Below are positions 9,825 through 19,984 of a stretch of DNA of 64,000 bases, piece after piece. The notes under the pieces are model-generated. The model did no database searches. It worked only from the letters and a program-made list of their open reading frames with translations, and was not told the DNA's origin. Every line of letters begins with the position of its first letter. The stretch's first letter is position 1. Both the position numbers and the translations under genes were made by a program. Source of the DNA: Pseudomonas chlororaphis subsp. aurantiaca. GTDB taxonomy: Bacteria > Pseudomonadota > Gammaproteobacteria > Pseudomonadales > Pseudomonadaceae. The DNA lies in NCBI RefSeq assembly GCF_013466605.1, contig NZ_CP059162.1, positions 6,758,001 to 6,822,000 of the forward strand. Direction: 5' to 3'.

Positions 9825-10817
9825 ATGCTGCATTCCCACCTCACCACCCTCAACGCCGTCTCGCTGGTGCTCAATACCTTCAAGGACCAGGGCCAGGACA
9901 GCGACGCGCTGCTGGCTGGCAGCGGCATCAACGCCGCCGACCTGAGCCGCGCCGACACCCGCATCACCACCAACCAGGAAATGCTGGTGTGCGCCAACGC
10001 CGTGGCCCTGCAACGGGATATCGGCCTGGAACTGGGCCGGCGCATGCACGTTTCCAGCTACGGCATGCTCGGTTATGCCCTGCTCACCAGTGCCACCTTA
10101 GGTGACGCTTTGCGCCTGGCGCTGCGTTATCCGGCGCTGTTGGGAACACTTTTCGAGCTGAGCCTGGAAGCAGACGGCGAGCTGATCTGGCTGACCGCCG
10201 CGGATTACCGCGAGAACCCGGCGCTGGCGACCTTCAATATCGAGTTCTGCCTGGTGTCGATGAAAGTCATCTGCGACGACCTGCTGGGCCATCCGCTGCC
10301 CTTGCGCGGCGCCCGCTTCGACTACCCCGCGCCCGATTACCAGCGCCGCTACGCCGAGCGCTTCGACTGCCCGTTGCAATTCGATGCGGTCTCCAACGCC
10401 TTCGCCTTCGACCGGCGCTGGCTCGAGCAGCCGCTGCCCCTGGCGGACGCCATCACCCACCAGGCCATGGCCGAACGCTGCCGCAAGCAGAACACCGAAT
10501 TCACCGGGCGCCAGGCCTGGCTGGGGCGCATCCGCCAACTGCTGGCGGCGCAACTGGACGCCGCGCCGGGCCTGGAAGGCCTGGCCGAACAGATGAACTG
10601 CTCGGCCCGCACCCTGCGCCGGCACCTCAAGGACCTGGGTTGCAGCTATCAGGAACTGCTCGACGAGCTGCGTTTCGAGCGGGCCAAGCAGATGCTCTGC
10701 GAGGACGACCTGCCGATCTACCGCATCGCCGAGGCCCTGGGCTTCAGCGAAACCGCGAGCTTCCGCCATGCCTTCGTGCGCTGGAGCGGCGTCGCCCCCA
10801 GCCAGTTCCGGCCCTGA
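9825..10817 (+). CDS. AraC-family transcriptional regulator
   Basis: A 330-residue regulator with an N-terminal arabinose-binding-like effector domain (the OruR/GadX-type family, about residues 15-205) and a C-terminal AraC double helix-turn-helix: GLEGLAEQMNCSARTLRRHL near residue 250 and IYRIAEALGFSETASFRHAF near residue 300, ending with SGVAPSQFRP. The ATG at 9825 is chosen because GGAAACGG lies upstream and the sequence before it is REP. The target is unknown. Neighbours (asparaginase before, ankyrin protein after) do not settle it. Confidence 0.9.
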   Translation: MLHSHLTTLNAVSLVLNTFKDQGQDSDALLAGSGINAADLSRADTRITTNQEMLVCANAVALQRDIGLELGRRMHVSSYGMLGYALLTSATLGDALRLALRYPALLGTLFELSLEADGELIWLTAADYRENPALATFNIEFCLVSMKVICDDLLGHPLPLRGARFDYPAPDYQRRYAERFDCPLQFDAVSNAFAFDRRWLEQPLPLADAITHQAMAERCRKQNTEFTGRQAWLGRIRQLLAAQLDAAPGLEGLAEQMNCSARTLRRHLKDLGCSYQELLDELRFERAKQMLCEDDLPIYRIAEALGFSETASFRHAFVRWSGVAPSQFRP

Positions 10818-10888
10818 CACAAACCCCGGCATAAAGCCGCCGATTGCATTACATTGCCGGCCTTTCATACCGGCAAGGGACTGCAATC

Positions 10889-12808
10889 TTGAAACTCTTT
10901 ACAGGCGCTGTTGCCAGGCACAACCGCTTTTACGGGATCTGCCTGACGCTGCTGATGCTCGCTGTCGCACCCGCCGCCCAGGCATTCGACCTGGACCTGG
11001 CCAAGATCAAATGGTGGCAAGTCTCCCGCGGCATTGTCCTGGACGAACCGGAAACCGCCACCCTGCAGATCAAGCCGTTCCCCCTGCCCGGCCTTGTGCA
11101 GCTTCCGGCGCGGATCGTGCTCAGCCAGTACCGTGGGCTGTTTTATCTCAATGCCTATCAGGACGCGCAGTATCAGCAGCGCATCTACAAATCGCCGCCC
11201 TTGCCGCTGTTCAGCCCCGAGGAACTGCGGGCCTGCGTCTCGCCGGACGACCCGATCCAGGTCTCGGACAACTGGCCACCCAGCAATCAACTCGAAGTCG
11301 GGCTGAGCCTGACACCCTTGAGCTTCAACTGCATCAGCCCGGACTGGCAGCTCAGCCAACGTTATCTGTTGATCGACCAACGTTACCCACAACAGCCGAT
11401 GCTGGCCATCAGTCACCGCCGCGACCTGACCCAGATGGATTTCACCCCGCTGCAACCGATCGGTAGCGAGATCGAGCAACAGTGGTTGTACGCCCTGCAG
11501 CGTTTTCCCCAGTGGTTCCGGCCCTTCAGCAGCGGCACGGGCCCGATCACCTTCAATGCCTATTCGCCAGCGGCCACGGCGGATGACGTCTGGACCCGGT
11601 TCCGCGAACTCCACGAGCAACTGCGCAAAGCCAAGGACAAAGGGCCAGGCCTTCGCCGGGTGGAAGATTTCTTCGCCGCCCATGACTTTCGCACCATCGC
11701 CCAGGACCGCAGCGAATACCCGGGCCTGCTCAACGACATCGCCTACTGGACCAGCGAGGCCGGCCAGCTGAAAACCGCCCGCCCCTGGCTGCTGGAGGTG
11801 CTGCGCCGGGAACCCGGGCGCATGCCGACCTACCTCAACCTGGTCGACCTGGACTGGGCCCAGTTCGAACAACGGCCGCTGGACAACATCCACCAGGGCC
11901 GCGCCATCGAACGCTATCGGCTGTATTGCGGCATGCGCCTGCAACGCCAGCTGAGCGTGCCGCCGCGGGTACTTCAGCGCCTGGGCCTGAAATCTGCCAA
12001 CCCGCAGGCATGCCAGGGCTTCTGGCCGCTGGTGGCCGCCGTGGATGCCGGCGACGAAGCCGAGGTCCGGCGCTTGCTGGCCAGCGGCGTCAGCGGCGAA
12101 GTCATGGCCGATGACGGGCGCAGCGCGCTGCTGCACGCCCTGGACGCGCCAAACCTGGAGATCGCCCGACTGCTGCTGGCCCACGGCGCCCATACCAGCG
12201 GCCAGTACAAATGGACCACCCTGGCCCTGCAGGCCATGGAGCGCGACCTCAAGGACAGCCCTGACCTGAACCAGGGCGGGCGCCTGAAGTTCCTGCTGGA
12301 AGCCGGCGTCGCCATCGACGAGCAAAACAGCCGGGGCTACACCCCGCTGATGCAACTGGCCGAGCAGAAGCGCAACCTCGAAGGCTTCACCTGGCTGCTG
12401 CAACACCCGCAGAACCTCGAACTGCGGACCGTGGATGACAACGAAACCGCACTGTACCGGGCGTTCTGGGGAAACAACTACACGGCCATGAGGCAACTGA
12501 TCGAAGCCGGTGCCAATCTCAACCTGAACTACGGTCGTGGCACCTGCTCCAACCAGCAACCCGGCGGCCAGAGCCTGCTGACGTTCGTCGCCGACAAGAC
12601 CTCCGCCGACGACAAGTCACCCACTGTCAGCCAGCAGGAGACCCTGGACATGTTCACCCTGCTGCTGGAGAAAGGCGCCGATCCGAATGCCGGCCAGCGT
12701 TGCGAGAAAAACGGCCGCATCCTGCTACTGGGTATCCTCGCCCGGAAAAAACGCGAAGACATGCTTCAGGTGCTGCAGCGTTTCACTCAAGCGCCGCCCG
12801 CAAGCTGA
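10889..12808 (+). CDS. Exported ankyrin-repeat protein
   Basis: A 639-residue protein with a cleavable signal peptide (MKLFTGAVARHNRFYGICLT, then a hydrophobic run ending AAQA). The TTG at 10889 is chosen because AAGGGA lies 8 bases upstream and it begins directly at the signal peptide; an ATG 45 bases earlier would add residues with no ribosome site. The N-terminal 380 residues match no family I know. The C-terminal half has ankyrin-like repeats (GDEAEVRRLLASGVSGEV, LEIARLLLAHGAHTS, RGYTPLMQLAEQKRNLEGF, AMRQLIEAGANLNLN, MFTLLLEKGADPNAG). It is likely periplasmic and may act by binding another protein. Function unknown. Confidence 0.85.
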   Translation: MKLFTGAVARHNRFYGICLTLLMLAVAPAAQAFDLDLAKIKWWQVSRGIVLDEPETATLQIKPFPLPGLVQLPARIVLSQYRGLFYLNAYQDAQYQQRIYKSPPLPLFSPEELRACVSPDDPIQVSDNWPPSNQLEVGLSLTPLSFNCISPDWQLSQRYLLIDQRYPQQPMLAISHRRDLTQMDFTPLQPIGSEIEQQWLYALQRFPQWFRPFSSGTGPITFNAYSPAATADDVWTRFRELHEQLRKAKDKGPGLRRVEDFFAAHDFRTIAQDRSEYPGLLNDIAYWTSEAGQLKTARPWLLEVLRREPGRMPTYLNLVDLDWAQFEQRPLDNIHQGRAIERYRLYCGMRLQRQLSVPPRVLQRLGLKSANPQACQGFWPLVAAVDAGDEAEVRRLLASGVSGEVMADDGRSALLHALDAPNLEIARLLLAHGAHTSGQYKWTTLALQAMERDLKDSPDLNQGGRLKFLLEAGVAIDEQNSRGYTPLMQLAEQKRNLEGFTWLLQHPQNLELRTVDDNETALYRAFWGNNYTAMRQLIEAGANLNLNYGRGTCSNQQPGGQSLLTFVADKTSADDKSPTVSQQETLDMFTLLLEKGADPNAGQRCEKNGRILLLGILARKKREDMLQVLQRFTQAPPAS

Positions 12809-12815
12809 ACCCGCT

Positions 12816-12836
12816 GGCGCCCCGCGATGGGGCGCC
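12816..12836 (+). terminator. GC hairpin after the ankyrin gene
   Basis: Perfect 8-bp arms GGCGCCCC and GGGGCGCC with a 5-base loop. Only a short T-stretch follows further on, so termination is uncertain. Confidence 0.45.
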
Positions 12837-12969
12837 GTGCCGTTTCAAGGGGCGAATTTCGGACACAGGTTTTGGCCATATCGATCCCCTTTTGGCCGCT
12901 CCTGCCGTTCTCCAAAAGGCCCGGCGCCGCAAGACTGTGAGCACCGAACCAGCCTGCGGAGAACAAGAA

Positions 12970-14001
<1,032 letters not shown>

Positions 14002-14015
14002 AGGAAACCCGCAAC

Positions 14016-15116
14016 ATGAACAGGCTCAAAAGCTACATCGCGCCCGCGCTCTGCGCGGCGCTGCTGGGCGGTGCCGCACAGGCCGAAGAACGCACCCTGC
14101 GCGTCTACAACTGGTTCGACTACATCACCCCCAAGGCCCTGGAAGACTTCAAGGCCGAGAACAGCCAGGTCAAGCTGGTCTACGACATCTTCGACACCAA
14201 CGAGGCGCTGGAGGCCAAGCTGCTGACCGGCAACTCCGGCTACGACGTGGTGGTGCCGTCCAACGTGTTCCTCGCCAAGCAGATCGAGGCCGGGGTGTTC
14301 CAGTCGCTGGACCGTAGCAAGCTGCCGAACTGGAACCACCTCGATCCCAAGCTGATGAAGCTGATCGAGGCCAACGACCCGGGCAATAAGTTCGCCGTGC
14401 CCTACATGTACGGCACCATCCTGATCGGCTTCAACCCAGCCAAGGTCAAGGCCGCCCTCGGCGAGAACGCGCCGGTGGACAGCTGGGACCTGATCTTCAA
14501 GGAAGAGAACATCAGCAAGCTCAAGCAGTGCGGCGTGGCCCTGCTCGACTCGCCGTCGGAGATCCTGCCGCTGGCCCTGCAGCACCTGGGCCTGGACCCC
14601 AACAGCAAGCAGCCGGCGGACTACGCCAAGGCCGAAGCGCTGCTGCTGAAGATCCGCCCCTACGTCACCTACTTCCACTCGTCCAAGTACATGGCCAACA
14701 TCGCCAACGGCGACATCTGCGTGGCGGTGGGGTACTCCGGCAGCTTCTCCCAGGCCGCCAACCGCGCCAAGGAAGCCAAGAACGGTGTGGTGGTGGACAT
14801 GCGCCTGCCCAAGGAAGGGGCGCCGATCTGGTTCGACATGCTGGCGATCCCCAAAGGCGCGAAGAACCCGGACGATGCCTACGGCTTCATCAACTACCTG
14901 CTGCAACCCAAGGTGATCGCCCCGGTCAGCGACTTCGTCGGCTACCCGAACCCGAACAAGGACGCCACCGAGCTGGTCGATCCGGCGATCCGCAACAACC
15001 CCAACCTGTACCCGACCGACGCAGCGATGAGCACGCTGTACACCCTGCAGCCGCTGCCCCGCGATGCGGAGCGGGCCCGGACCCGGGCCTGGACCAAGAT
15101 CAAGGCCGGGACCTGA
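14016..15116 (+). CDS. Periplasmic polyamine-binding protein (PotF/SpuD type)
   Basis: Binds polyamines (putrescine, spermidine or their acetylated forms) for ABC import. The 366-residue precursor has a signal peptide ending AAQA near residue 23. The mature start RTLRVYNWFDYITPKALEDF is typical of PotD/PotF proteins, followed by DVVVPSNVFLAKQIEAG and VGYSGSF. AAGGAA precedes the ATG. No permease or ATPase genes lie next to it, so it must work with a transporter encoded elsewhere. It shares an operon with the acetylpolyamine deacetylase, which suggests that acetylated polyamines are at least one ligand. Confidence 0.93.
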   Translation: MNRLKSYIAPALCAALLGGAAQAEERTLRVYNWFDYITPKALEDFKAENSQVKLVYDIFDTNEALEAKLLTGNSGYDVVVPSNVFLAKQIEAGVFQSLDRSKLPNWNHLDPKLMKLIEANDPGNKFAVPYMYGTILIGFNPAKVKAALGENAPVDSWDLIFKEENISKLKQCGVALLDSPSEILPLALQHLGLDPNSKQPADYAKAEALLLKIRPYVTYFHSSKYMANIANGDICVAVGYSGSFSQAANRAKEAKNGVVVDMRLPKEGAPIWFDMLAIPKGAKNPDDAYGFINYLLQPKVIAPVSDFVGYPNPNKDATELVDPAIRNNPNLYPTDAAMSTLYTLQPLPRDAERARTRAWTKIKAGT

Positions 15117-15156
15117 TTACCGGTTCTTCTGTAGGAGCTAGAAGCTCAAGGACGCT

Positions 15157-16368
15157 TCAACACCCCGTCAGCCCCTGCGGCTGACGTTCCTCGGCAAAGA
15201 ACCACGGCCGCAGGCGCACGCCCACGCCGTTGCCGATAAAGGCCGCCACCAGCCACAACCAGCCGTGCAGGCTGCCGGAGGCGATGCCGCTGAAATAGGC
15301 GCCGATGTTGCAACCGTAGGCCAGGCGCGAACCGTAGCCCAGCAGCAAACCACCGATCACCGCCGCCACCAGCGAACGCGCGGGTATCTTCAGGCTCGGC
15401 GCGAAACGCCCGGCCAGGCCCGCCGCCAGCAAGGCGCCGAAGACGATGCCGATATCCATCACGCTGGTGATGTCCTGCCACACCGGCGCGGCCAGGGCCT
15501 TGGCGTTCGCCGCGCCCTGCCAGAACACCCAGCTGCCGGCATCCACCCCCAGCCCGCTGGCGACCTTGGCGCCCCACAGGGCAAACGCCGAGGTGATGCC
15601 CCAGGGCCGTCCGGCCAGGGCCAGGGTGGCGAAGTTCAGCAAGGCCAGGGCGACCGCGCCCCACACCAGCGGCCAAGGCCCGCGCAGCAGATGGCGCCAG
15701 CCTTGATGCGCGCTGTCGACCGGTGCTTCCAGCGCGCCGTGGCGGTTCTTTTCCAGGCGCACCGTGACCAGGGCAATCAAGGCGAACAGACCCAGGCTGA
15801 GCCCCAGCGCCGGCGCCACACCGAAACGCTGCACGATGGAAACCGGCGGCAACGACGGCAAGGCGAACCACCAGTCCACATGGTGGGTGGCGATCAGCGA
15901 GCCGCAGATGAAAAACAGCAGGGTCACCAGCATCCGCGCATTACCGCCACCCACGGTGAACAGCGTGCCGGACGCACAACCGCCGCCCAGCTGCATGCCG
16001 ATACCGAAAATGAACGCACCGACAATCACCGAAACCCCGGCCGGCGCCACCAGACCCGTGACCGGCGAACCGAACAGAGTCCCTGCGCCCAGGGCCGGGA
16101 AGAACAGCAGCACCGCCAGCGCCAGCATGACCATCTGCGCCCGCAGGCCGGCTCCGCGCCGATCGCGGATGAACACCCGCCAGGCCGAAGTGAAACCAAA
16201 GGCGGCGTGATACAGGGTCAGGCCCAGGGCCGCGCCCAGCAGCAACAGCCACACCTGGCGCGAGCCGACCTGGGCCTGCAGGAATACAGCGCCGGCCAGC
16301 AGCACGATCAAAGCGAACAAGGGCACACCGGACTTGCGTTCGGGCACCGCAAAAAGAGTCAGGCTCAT
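15157..16368 (-). CDS. YeeE/YedE family membrane protein (thiosulfate-type sulfur transporter)
   Basis: A 403-residue inner-membrane protein with about ten hydrophobic segments. It carries both conserved cysteine loops of the YeeE/YedE (TsuA) family: GGGCASGTLFTVGGGN near residue 125 and YGCNIGAYFSGIASGSLHGW near residue 355. Members that have been studied import thiosulfate using these cysteines. The start at 16368 is preferred over an upstream ATG that lacks a ribosome site. It lies downstream of the MocR regulator on the same strand with a 39-base gap, so co-transcription is possible. Substrate here is inferred from the family only. Confidence 0.88.
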   Translation of the reverse strand: MSLTLFAVPERKSGVPLFALIVLLAGAVFLQAQVGSRQVWLLLLGAALGLTLYHAAFGFTSAWRVFIRDRRGAGLRAQMVMLALAVLLFFPALGAGTLFGSPVTGLVAPAGVSVIVGAFIFGIGMQLGGGCASGTLFTVGGGNARMLVTLLFFICGSLIATHHVDWWFALPSLPPVSIVQRFGVAPALGLSLGLFALIALVTVRLEKNRHGALEAPVDSAHQGWRHLLRGPWPLVWGAVALALLNFATLALAGRPWGITSAFALWGAKVASGLGVDAGSWVFWQGAANAKALAAPVWQDITSVMDIGIVFGALLAAGLAGRFAPSLKIPARSLVAAVIGGLLLGYGSRLAYGCNIGAYFSGIASGSLHGWLWLVAAFIGNGVGVRLRPWFFAEERQPQGLTGC

Positions 16369-16407
16369 AAGGGTTCTCGGCAAAGACAATGGCCGCGAGT
16401 ATAGCCG

Positions 16408-17970
16408 TCACACGCCCCAGGCCCGACGCAGACGCTCCAGGGCACAGGCGATAGCGGCCTCGGGCACCGCGGCAAAACCCAGCACCAGCCCGGCGCGCGG
16501 GTCCTGTGGCAGCGGCGAATCCGGCAGCCAGTAGTTGCTCAGGCCATTGATCTCGACATCCACCGCCGCGGCCTGCGCCACCAGTTCCTGCTCCCGGGCC
16601 AGGCTGTCCACCGGAATCGTCAGGTGCAGGCCCGCCGCCACGTTCGGTAACGTGCCCACCCCGGGGATATCCACAGGCCAGCCGGCCAGCAAGGCATCGC
16701 GCCGGCTCAAGGCGGCGCGGCGCATGCGCCGGATATGCCGCTGGAAATGCCCGGCGGCCATGAATTCGGCCATCACCGCCTGGGTGCTGACCTCGGAATG
16801 GCGCACATCCACCGCCCGGCGCTGGGCGAAGGGCTGCACCAGCGCCGGCGGCAACACCAGGTAACCCAGGCGCAAGGCCGGGAACGCGACCTTGCCGAAA
16901 GTGCCGACATACAGCACCCGGCCCTGCCGGTCGAGGGCCGCCAAGGGTGCCAGCGGTGCCCCGCTGTAGCGGTACTCGCCGTCATAGTCATCCTCGACTA
17001 TCCAGCCGTTGGTGCGCTCGGCCCAGGCCAGCAGTTCCAGGCGCCGGGCCAGGCTCAGGGTCACCCCCGTGGGGTACTGGTGGGACGGCGTGACATAGGC
17101 CAGGCGACAGTCGCTCAGACTCGCCAGGGCTGCGCAGTCGAAGCCCTCGTTATCCACCGCTACCCCGTGCAGGCGCGCGCCGGCAATCGCGAAGGCATGC
17201 CCCGCCGCCCGATAGCCGGGGTTTTCCACAGCCACGCCGTCGCCAGGGTTCACCAGCAACTGTGCACAAAGGCTTATGCCCTGTTGTGCACCACTGGTGA
17301 TCACAATTTGTTCAGCGCTGCACTGCATGCCGCGCGAACTGCGCAGGTAGGCCGCGATCAATCCGCGCAGACGCTCTTCGCCGGCCGAATCGCCATAACA
17401 CAGCTGACCCAGATCCGGCTTGCGCCAGAAAGCCGCATTCAGCTTGGCCCAGACCTCGAACGGGAACAGGTCGAAGGCCGGAATCCCCACCCGGAAAGCC
17501 CGTGGCGGACCGCTTTGCGGAGTCGACAGATGATGCTGCTCGACCCGCTCCAACGCCTCGCTGTGGATAACTTTACTGGATGTAATCCCAGGTAAATTCG
17601 CGCTTTTTGTGGATAACCCTGTGGGTAAGCCTGGTGATAACCCTGTGGATATTTTTGTGGATAAATTTTTTACCGCCTTTTTGATCGGCAATCGGCTCTC
17701 GGGCAATTGCGCCACATAGGTGCCATCGCCGACCCGACCTTCGATAAAACCTTCGGCGTACAGCTGGTCGTAGGCGCGCACCACGCTGTTGCGGGAAATC
17801 TCCAGGGCCGCCGCCAGGTCGCGGCTGGCCGGCAGGCGCGTACCGCTGGCCAGTCGGCCGTCCAGCACCCGCTGGCGCAACGCCTGGTACAGCTGGCGGC
17901 TAAGGCCCTGGCTGCGGTCCAGCTCGATACCGGCGGGGTTGAAGGAAAGCGGCAATGTCAGGCTGTTCAT
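16408..17970 (-). CDS. MocR/PdxR-type GntR regulator with aminotransferase domain
   Basis: A 520-residue PLP-dependent regulator. It has an N-terminal GntR winged helix (residues about 20-90, RLPASRDLAAALEISRNSVV), a low-complexity linker, and a fold-type-I aminotransferase-like domain with the PLP lysine in VGTFGKVAFPALRLGYL and NPGYRAAG near residue 260. Such proteins bind PLP and often a substrate amine to control a divergent gene; here that would be the PaiB-GNAT operon starting 124 bases away. The linker is encoded by a 12-bp tandem array (17608-17664), making a four-residue repeat (LSTK, ISTG, LSPG, LPTG). Target and effector are inferred from position only. Confidence 0.92.
   Translation of the reverse strand: MNSLTLPLSFNPAGIELDRSQGLSRQLYQALRQRVLDGRLASGTRLPASRDLAAALEISRNSVVRAYDQLYAEGFIEGRVGDGTYVAQLPESRLPIKKAVKNLSTKISTGLSPGLPTGLSTKSANLPGITSSKVIHSEALERVEQHHLSTPQSGPPRAFRVGIPAFDLFPFEVWAKLNAAFWRKPDLGQLCYGDSAGEERLRGLIAAYLRSSRGMQCSAEQIVITSGAQQGISLCAQLLVNPGDGVAVENPGYRAAGHAFAIAGARLHGVAVDNEGFDCAALASLSDCRLAYVTPSHQYPTGVTLSLARRLELLAWAERTNGWIVEDDYDGEYRYSGAPLAPLAALDRQGRVLYVGTFGKVAFPALRLGYLVLPPALVQPFAQRRAVDVRHSEVSTQAVMAEFMAAGHFQRHIRRMRRAALSRRDALLAGWPVDIPGVGTLPNVAAGLHLTIPVDSLAREQELVAQAAAVDVEINGLSNYWLPDSPLPQDPRAGLVLGFAAVPEAAIACALERLRRAWGV
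17562..17664. repeat. 12-bp tandem array matching DnaA boxes, inside the MocR linker
   Basis: TGTGGATAA (inverse of the DnaA box TTATCCACA) occurs perfectly at 17562, 17608 and 17656. Between the last two, TGTGGGTAA at 17620, TGGTGATAA at 17632 and TGTGGATAT at 17644 fill an exact 12-bp period, giving five tandem units plus one outlier 46 bases away. The array is AT-richer than its surroundings and codes for the linker between the DNA-binding and aminotransferase domains. Confidence 0.85.
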
Positions 17971-18094
17971 GGGCTTGCCCCTCTGAGCGACGGGATAGGG
18001 CGATCAAATGGATCTATGAAAATGACCAAAGATGGCTCTTACAACAGACCAATAGCCTGCCTAGGATGCAGCCATTCGCCAAGGATATTTTTCC

Positions 18095-18730
18095 ATGTAC
18101 CTACCCCGCGCTTTCGCCGAAGAAGACCTGCCCACCCTGCACCAGCTGATCGGGGAAACTCGCCTGGCCACCCTGGTGAGCTACGGGGAACGCGGCCTGC
18201 AGGCCAATCACCTGCCGCTATTGTTCGCCCCGGACCAAGGCCCGTACGGCACCCTCTACGGCCACCTGGCCAGGGCCAACCCGCAATGGCAGGAACTGGC
18301 CAGCGGCGCCGAGGCGCTGCTGATCTTCCAGGGCGCCGAGGCCTACGTCAGCCCGTCGCTGTACCCGAGCAAGGCCGAACACGGCAAGGTGGTGCCGACC
18401 TGGAACTACGTGACCGTGCATGCCTATGGCGTGGCCGAGGTGTTCCATGAGCCGCAGCGCATCCGCGAAGTGGTCAGCGCCCTGACCAATCAGCATGAAG
18501 CCGACCGCGCCAGCCCCTGGAAATTCGAGGACGCCCCCGCCGAGTTCATGGACAGCATGCTGCGCGCCATCGTCGGCTTCGCCCTGCCGATCCAGCGCCT
18601 GGAGGGCAAACGCAAACTCAGCCAGAACCGCACCGCCGCCGACATCGACGGCGTGCGCGACGGATTGGCCGCCAGCGCCGATCCCCATGACCAGAGCATT
18701 TCCCAACTGATGCGCCAGGAGCAGCCATGA
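18095..18730 (+). CDS. PaiB-type FMN-binding regulator
   Basis: A 211-residue PaiB family protein with a split-barrel flavin-binding fold. It shows the conserved start MYLPRAF, LYGHLARANPQW near residue 50, YVSPSLYPSK and VVPTWNYVTVHAYG near residue 108, and the C-terminal GKRKLSQNR motif. B. subtilis PaiB is a negative regulator linked to the polyamine acetyltransferase PaiA. Here it overlaps the next gene (a GNAT acetyltransferase) by four bases (ATGA), and a MocR regulator is divergent. A polyamine deacetylase and a polyamine-binding protein lie 4 kb to the left, so a polyamine acetylation role is plausible but unproven. Confidence 0.9.
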   Translation: MYLPRAFAEEDLPTLHQLIGETRLATLVSYGERGLQANHLPLLFAPDQGPYGTLYGHLARANPQWQELASGAEALLIFQGAEAYVSPSLYPSKAEHGKVVPTWNYVTVHAYGVAEVFHEPQRIREVVSALTNQHEADRASPWKFEDAPAEFMDSMLRAIVGFALPIQRLEGKRKLSQNRTAADIDGVRDGLAASADPHDQSISQLMRQEQP

Positions 18731-19173
18731 GCCAGATCCAGATTCGTCCCGTCACCGCCGCTGACCACGCAGCCTGGCTGCCGCTGTGGCAGGCCTACCT
18801 GCGTTTCTACGACACCGAGCTGGCCGAGGCGGTCACCCGCAGCACCTGGCAACGCTTCCTCGATCCCGCCGAGCCGACCCACGCCGCCCTGGCCTGGGAC
18901 GGCGAGCAGGCGGTGGGCATGGTGCATTTCATCTACCACCGCTCCAACTGGAGCATCGAGAACTCCTGCTACCTGCAGGACCTGCTGGTCATCCCGGAAC
19001 AACGCGGCACCGGCGTCGGTCGCCATCTGATCGAGTTCGTCTACGCCACCGCCAAGGTCGACGGCTGCTGCAAGGTCCACTGGCTGACCCACGAAACCAA
19101 CGCCACCGCCATCCAGCTCTACGAGCGGATCGCCGAGCGCCCCGGTTTCATTCAATTTCGCAAAGCCCTTTAA
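18727..19173 (+). CDS. GNAT-family N-acetyltransferase
   Basis: A 148-residue cytoplasmic acetyltransferase that uses acetyl-CoA. The acetyl-CoA binding signature is LQDLLVIPEQRGTGVGRHLI near residues 80-100, followed by WLTHETNATAIQLYERI. Its start overlaps the stop of the PaiB gene by four bases, so the two are translationally coupled. Coupling to PaiB raises the possibility of a polyamine or related amine as substrate, but the sequence itself does not identify it. Confidence 0.9.
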   Translation: MSQIQIRPVTAADHAAWLPLWQAYLRFYDTELAEAVTRSTWQRFLDPAEPTHAALAWDGEQAVGMVHFIYHRSNWSIENSCYLQDLLVIPEQRGTGVGRHLIEFVYATAKVDGCCKVHWLTHETNATAIQLYERIAERPGFIQFRKAL

Positions 19174-19191
19174 GCGCTCAAGGAGACTCCC

Positions 19192-19863
19192 ATGCCGACC
19201 TCACTCGCCGACTGGCAAGGCGTGCCGCCGCCGTCCACCACCCTGCTCGAAGGGCGCTTCATCCGCCTGGAAAAACTCGACCCGGCGCGCCACGCCGGCG
19301 ACCTGTGGCAAGCCTTCCAGGGCCCGGGCGCCGACCCCAAGCTGTGGGACTACCTGCCCTACGGTCCCTTTACCGAACGCAGCGCCTTCAATGACTGGCT
19401 GAACAACCACGCGGCCAGCAGCGACCCGTATTTCTTCAGCGTGATCGACCGGGCCAGCGGCCAGGTGCAGGGCATCCTCAGCCTGATGTCGATCGTCCCG
19501 GCCCACGGCCGCATCGAGATCGGCCACGTCACCTTCGGCGCGCCCATGCAGCGTTCGCCGAAGAGCACCGAAGCGGTGTACCTGCTGGCCAAGGAAGCCT
19601 TCGCCCTGGGCTATCGCCGCCTGGAATGGAAGTGCAACAACGCCAACGCCCGCTCGCGTTATGCGGCCGAACGCCTGGGCTTCAGCTTCGAGGGGGTGTT
19701 CCGCCAGCACATGGTGGTCAAGGGCCAGAACCGCGATACCGCCTGGTATTCGATCCTCGATTCCGAGTGGCCGAAGGTCGACGCGGGGTTCGAGCGCTGG
19801 TTGAGCGAGGAGAACCAGAGTGGCTCGGGGCAGTTGAAAGGGTTGGTGGATTGCCGGGGGTAA
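19192..19863 (+). CDS. RimJ/RimL-type GNAT acetyltransferase
   Basis: A 223-residue acetyltransferase of the RimJ/RimL-like group: LEGRFIRLEKLDPARHAGDL near residue 19, IGHVTFGAPMQRSPKSTEAV near residue 105, and RRLEWKCNNANARSRYAAER with GFSFEGVFRQHMVVKGQNRDT near residue 150-180. These residues are common in the family annotated as acting on free amines or protein N-termini. It lies 18 bases after the previous acetyltransferase with AAGGAG before its ATG, making a three-gene unit with PaiB. Substrate unknown. Confidence 0.9.
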   Translation: MPTSLADWQGVPPPSTTLLEGRFIRLEKLDPARHAGDLWQAFQGPGADPKLWDYLPYGPFTERSAFNDWLNNHAASSDPYFFSVIDRASGQVQGILSLMSIVPAHGRIEIGHVTFGAPMQRSPKSTEAVYLLAKEAFALGYRRLEWKCNNANARSRYAAERLGFSFEGVFRQHMVVKGQNRDTAWYSILDSEWPKVDAGFERWLSEENQSGSGQLKGLVDCRG

Positions 19864-19891
19864 CGCTCTTGGGCAGGGTTTGGCCTAAAGT

Positions 19892-19978
19892 CATCGCGGG
19901 CAAGCCTCGCTCCTACAGGTTCGCGTTAAACGACACGCATCTGTAGGAGCGGCCAGTCGGCGTTCGATTGCCCGCGCT
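19892..19978. repeat. REP-type inverted pair (GTAGGAGC family)
   Basis: TCATCGCGGGCAAGCCTCGC and GCTCCTACAG on the left face CTGTAGGAGCGGCC and GATTGCCCGCG on the right. It lies between convergent genes and may help terminate both. Confidence 0.85.
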
Positions 19979-19984
19979 GCTTTT

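Noticed and set aside
17562..17664. A replication origin inside the MocR gene
   Set aside because: DnaA-box-like units are present, but there is no AT-rich unwinding region or dnaA/dnaN/rpmH genes nearby. The chromosomal origin is expected outside the window.
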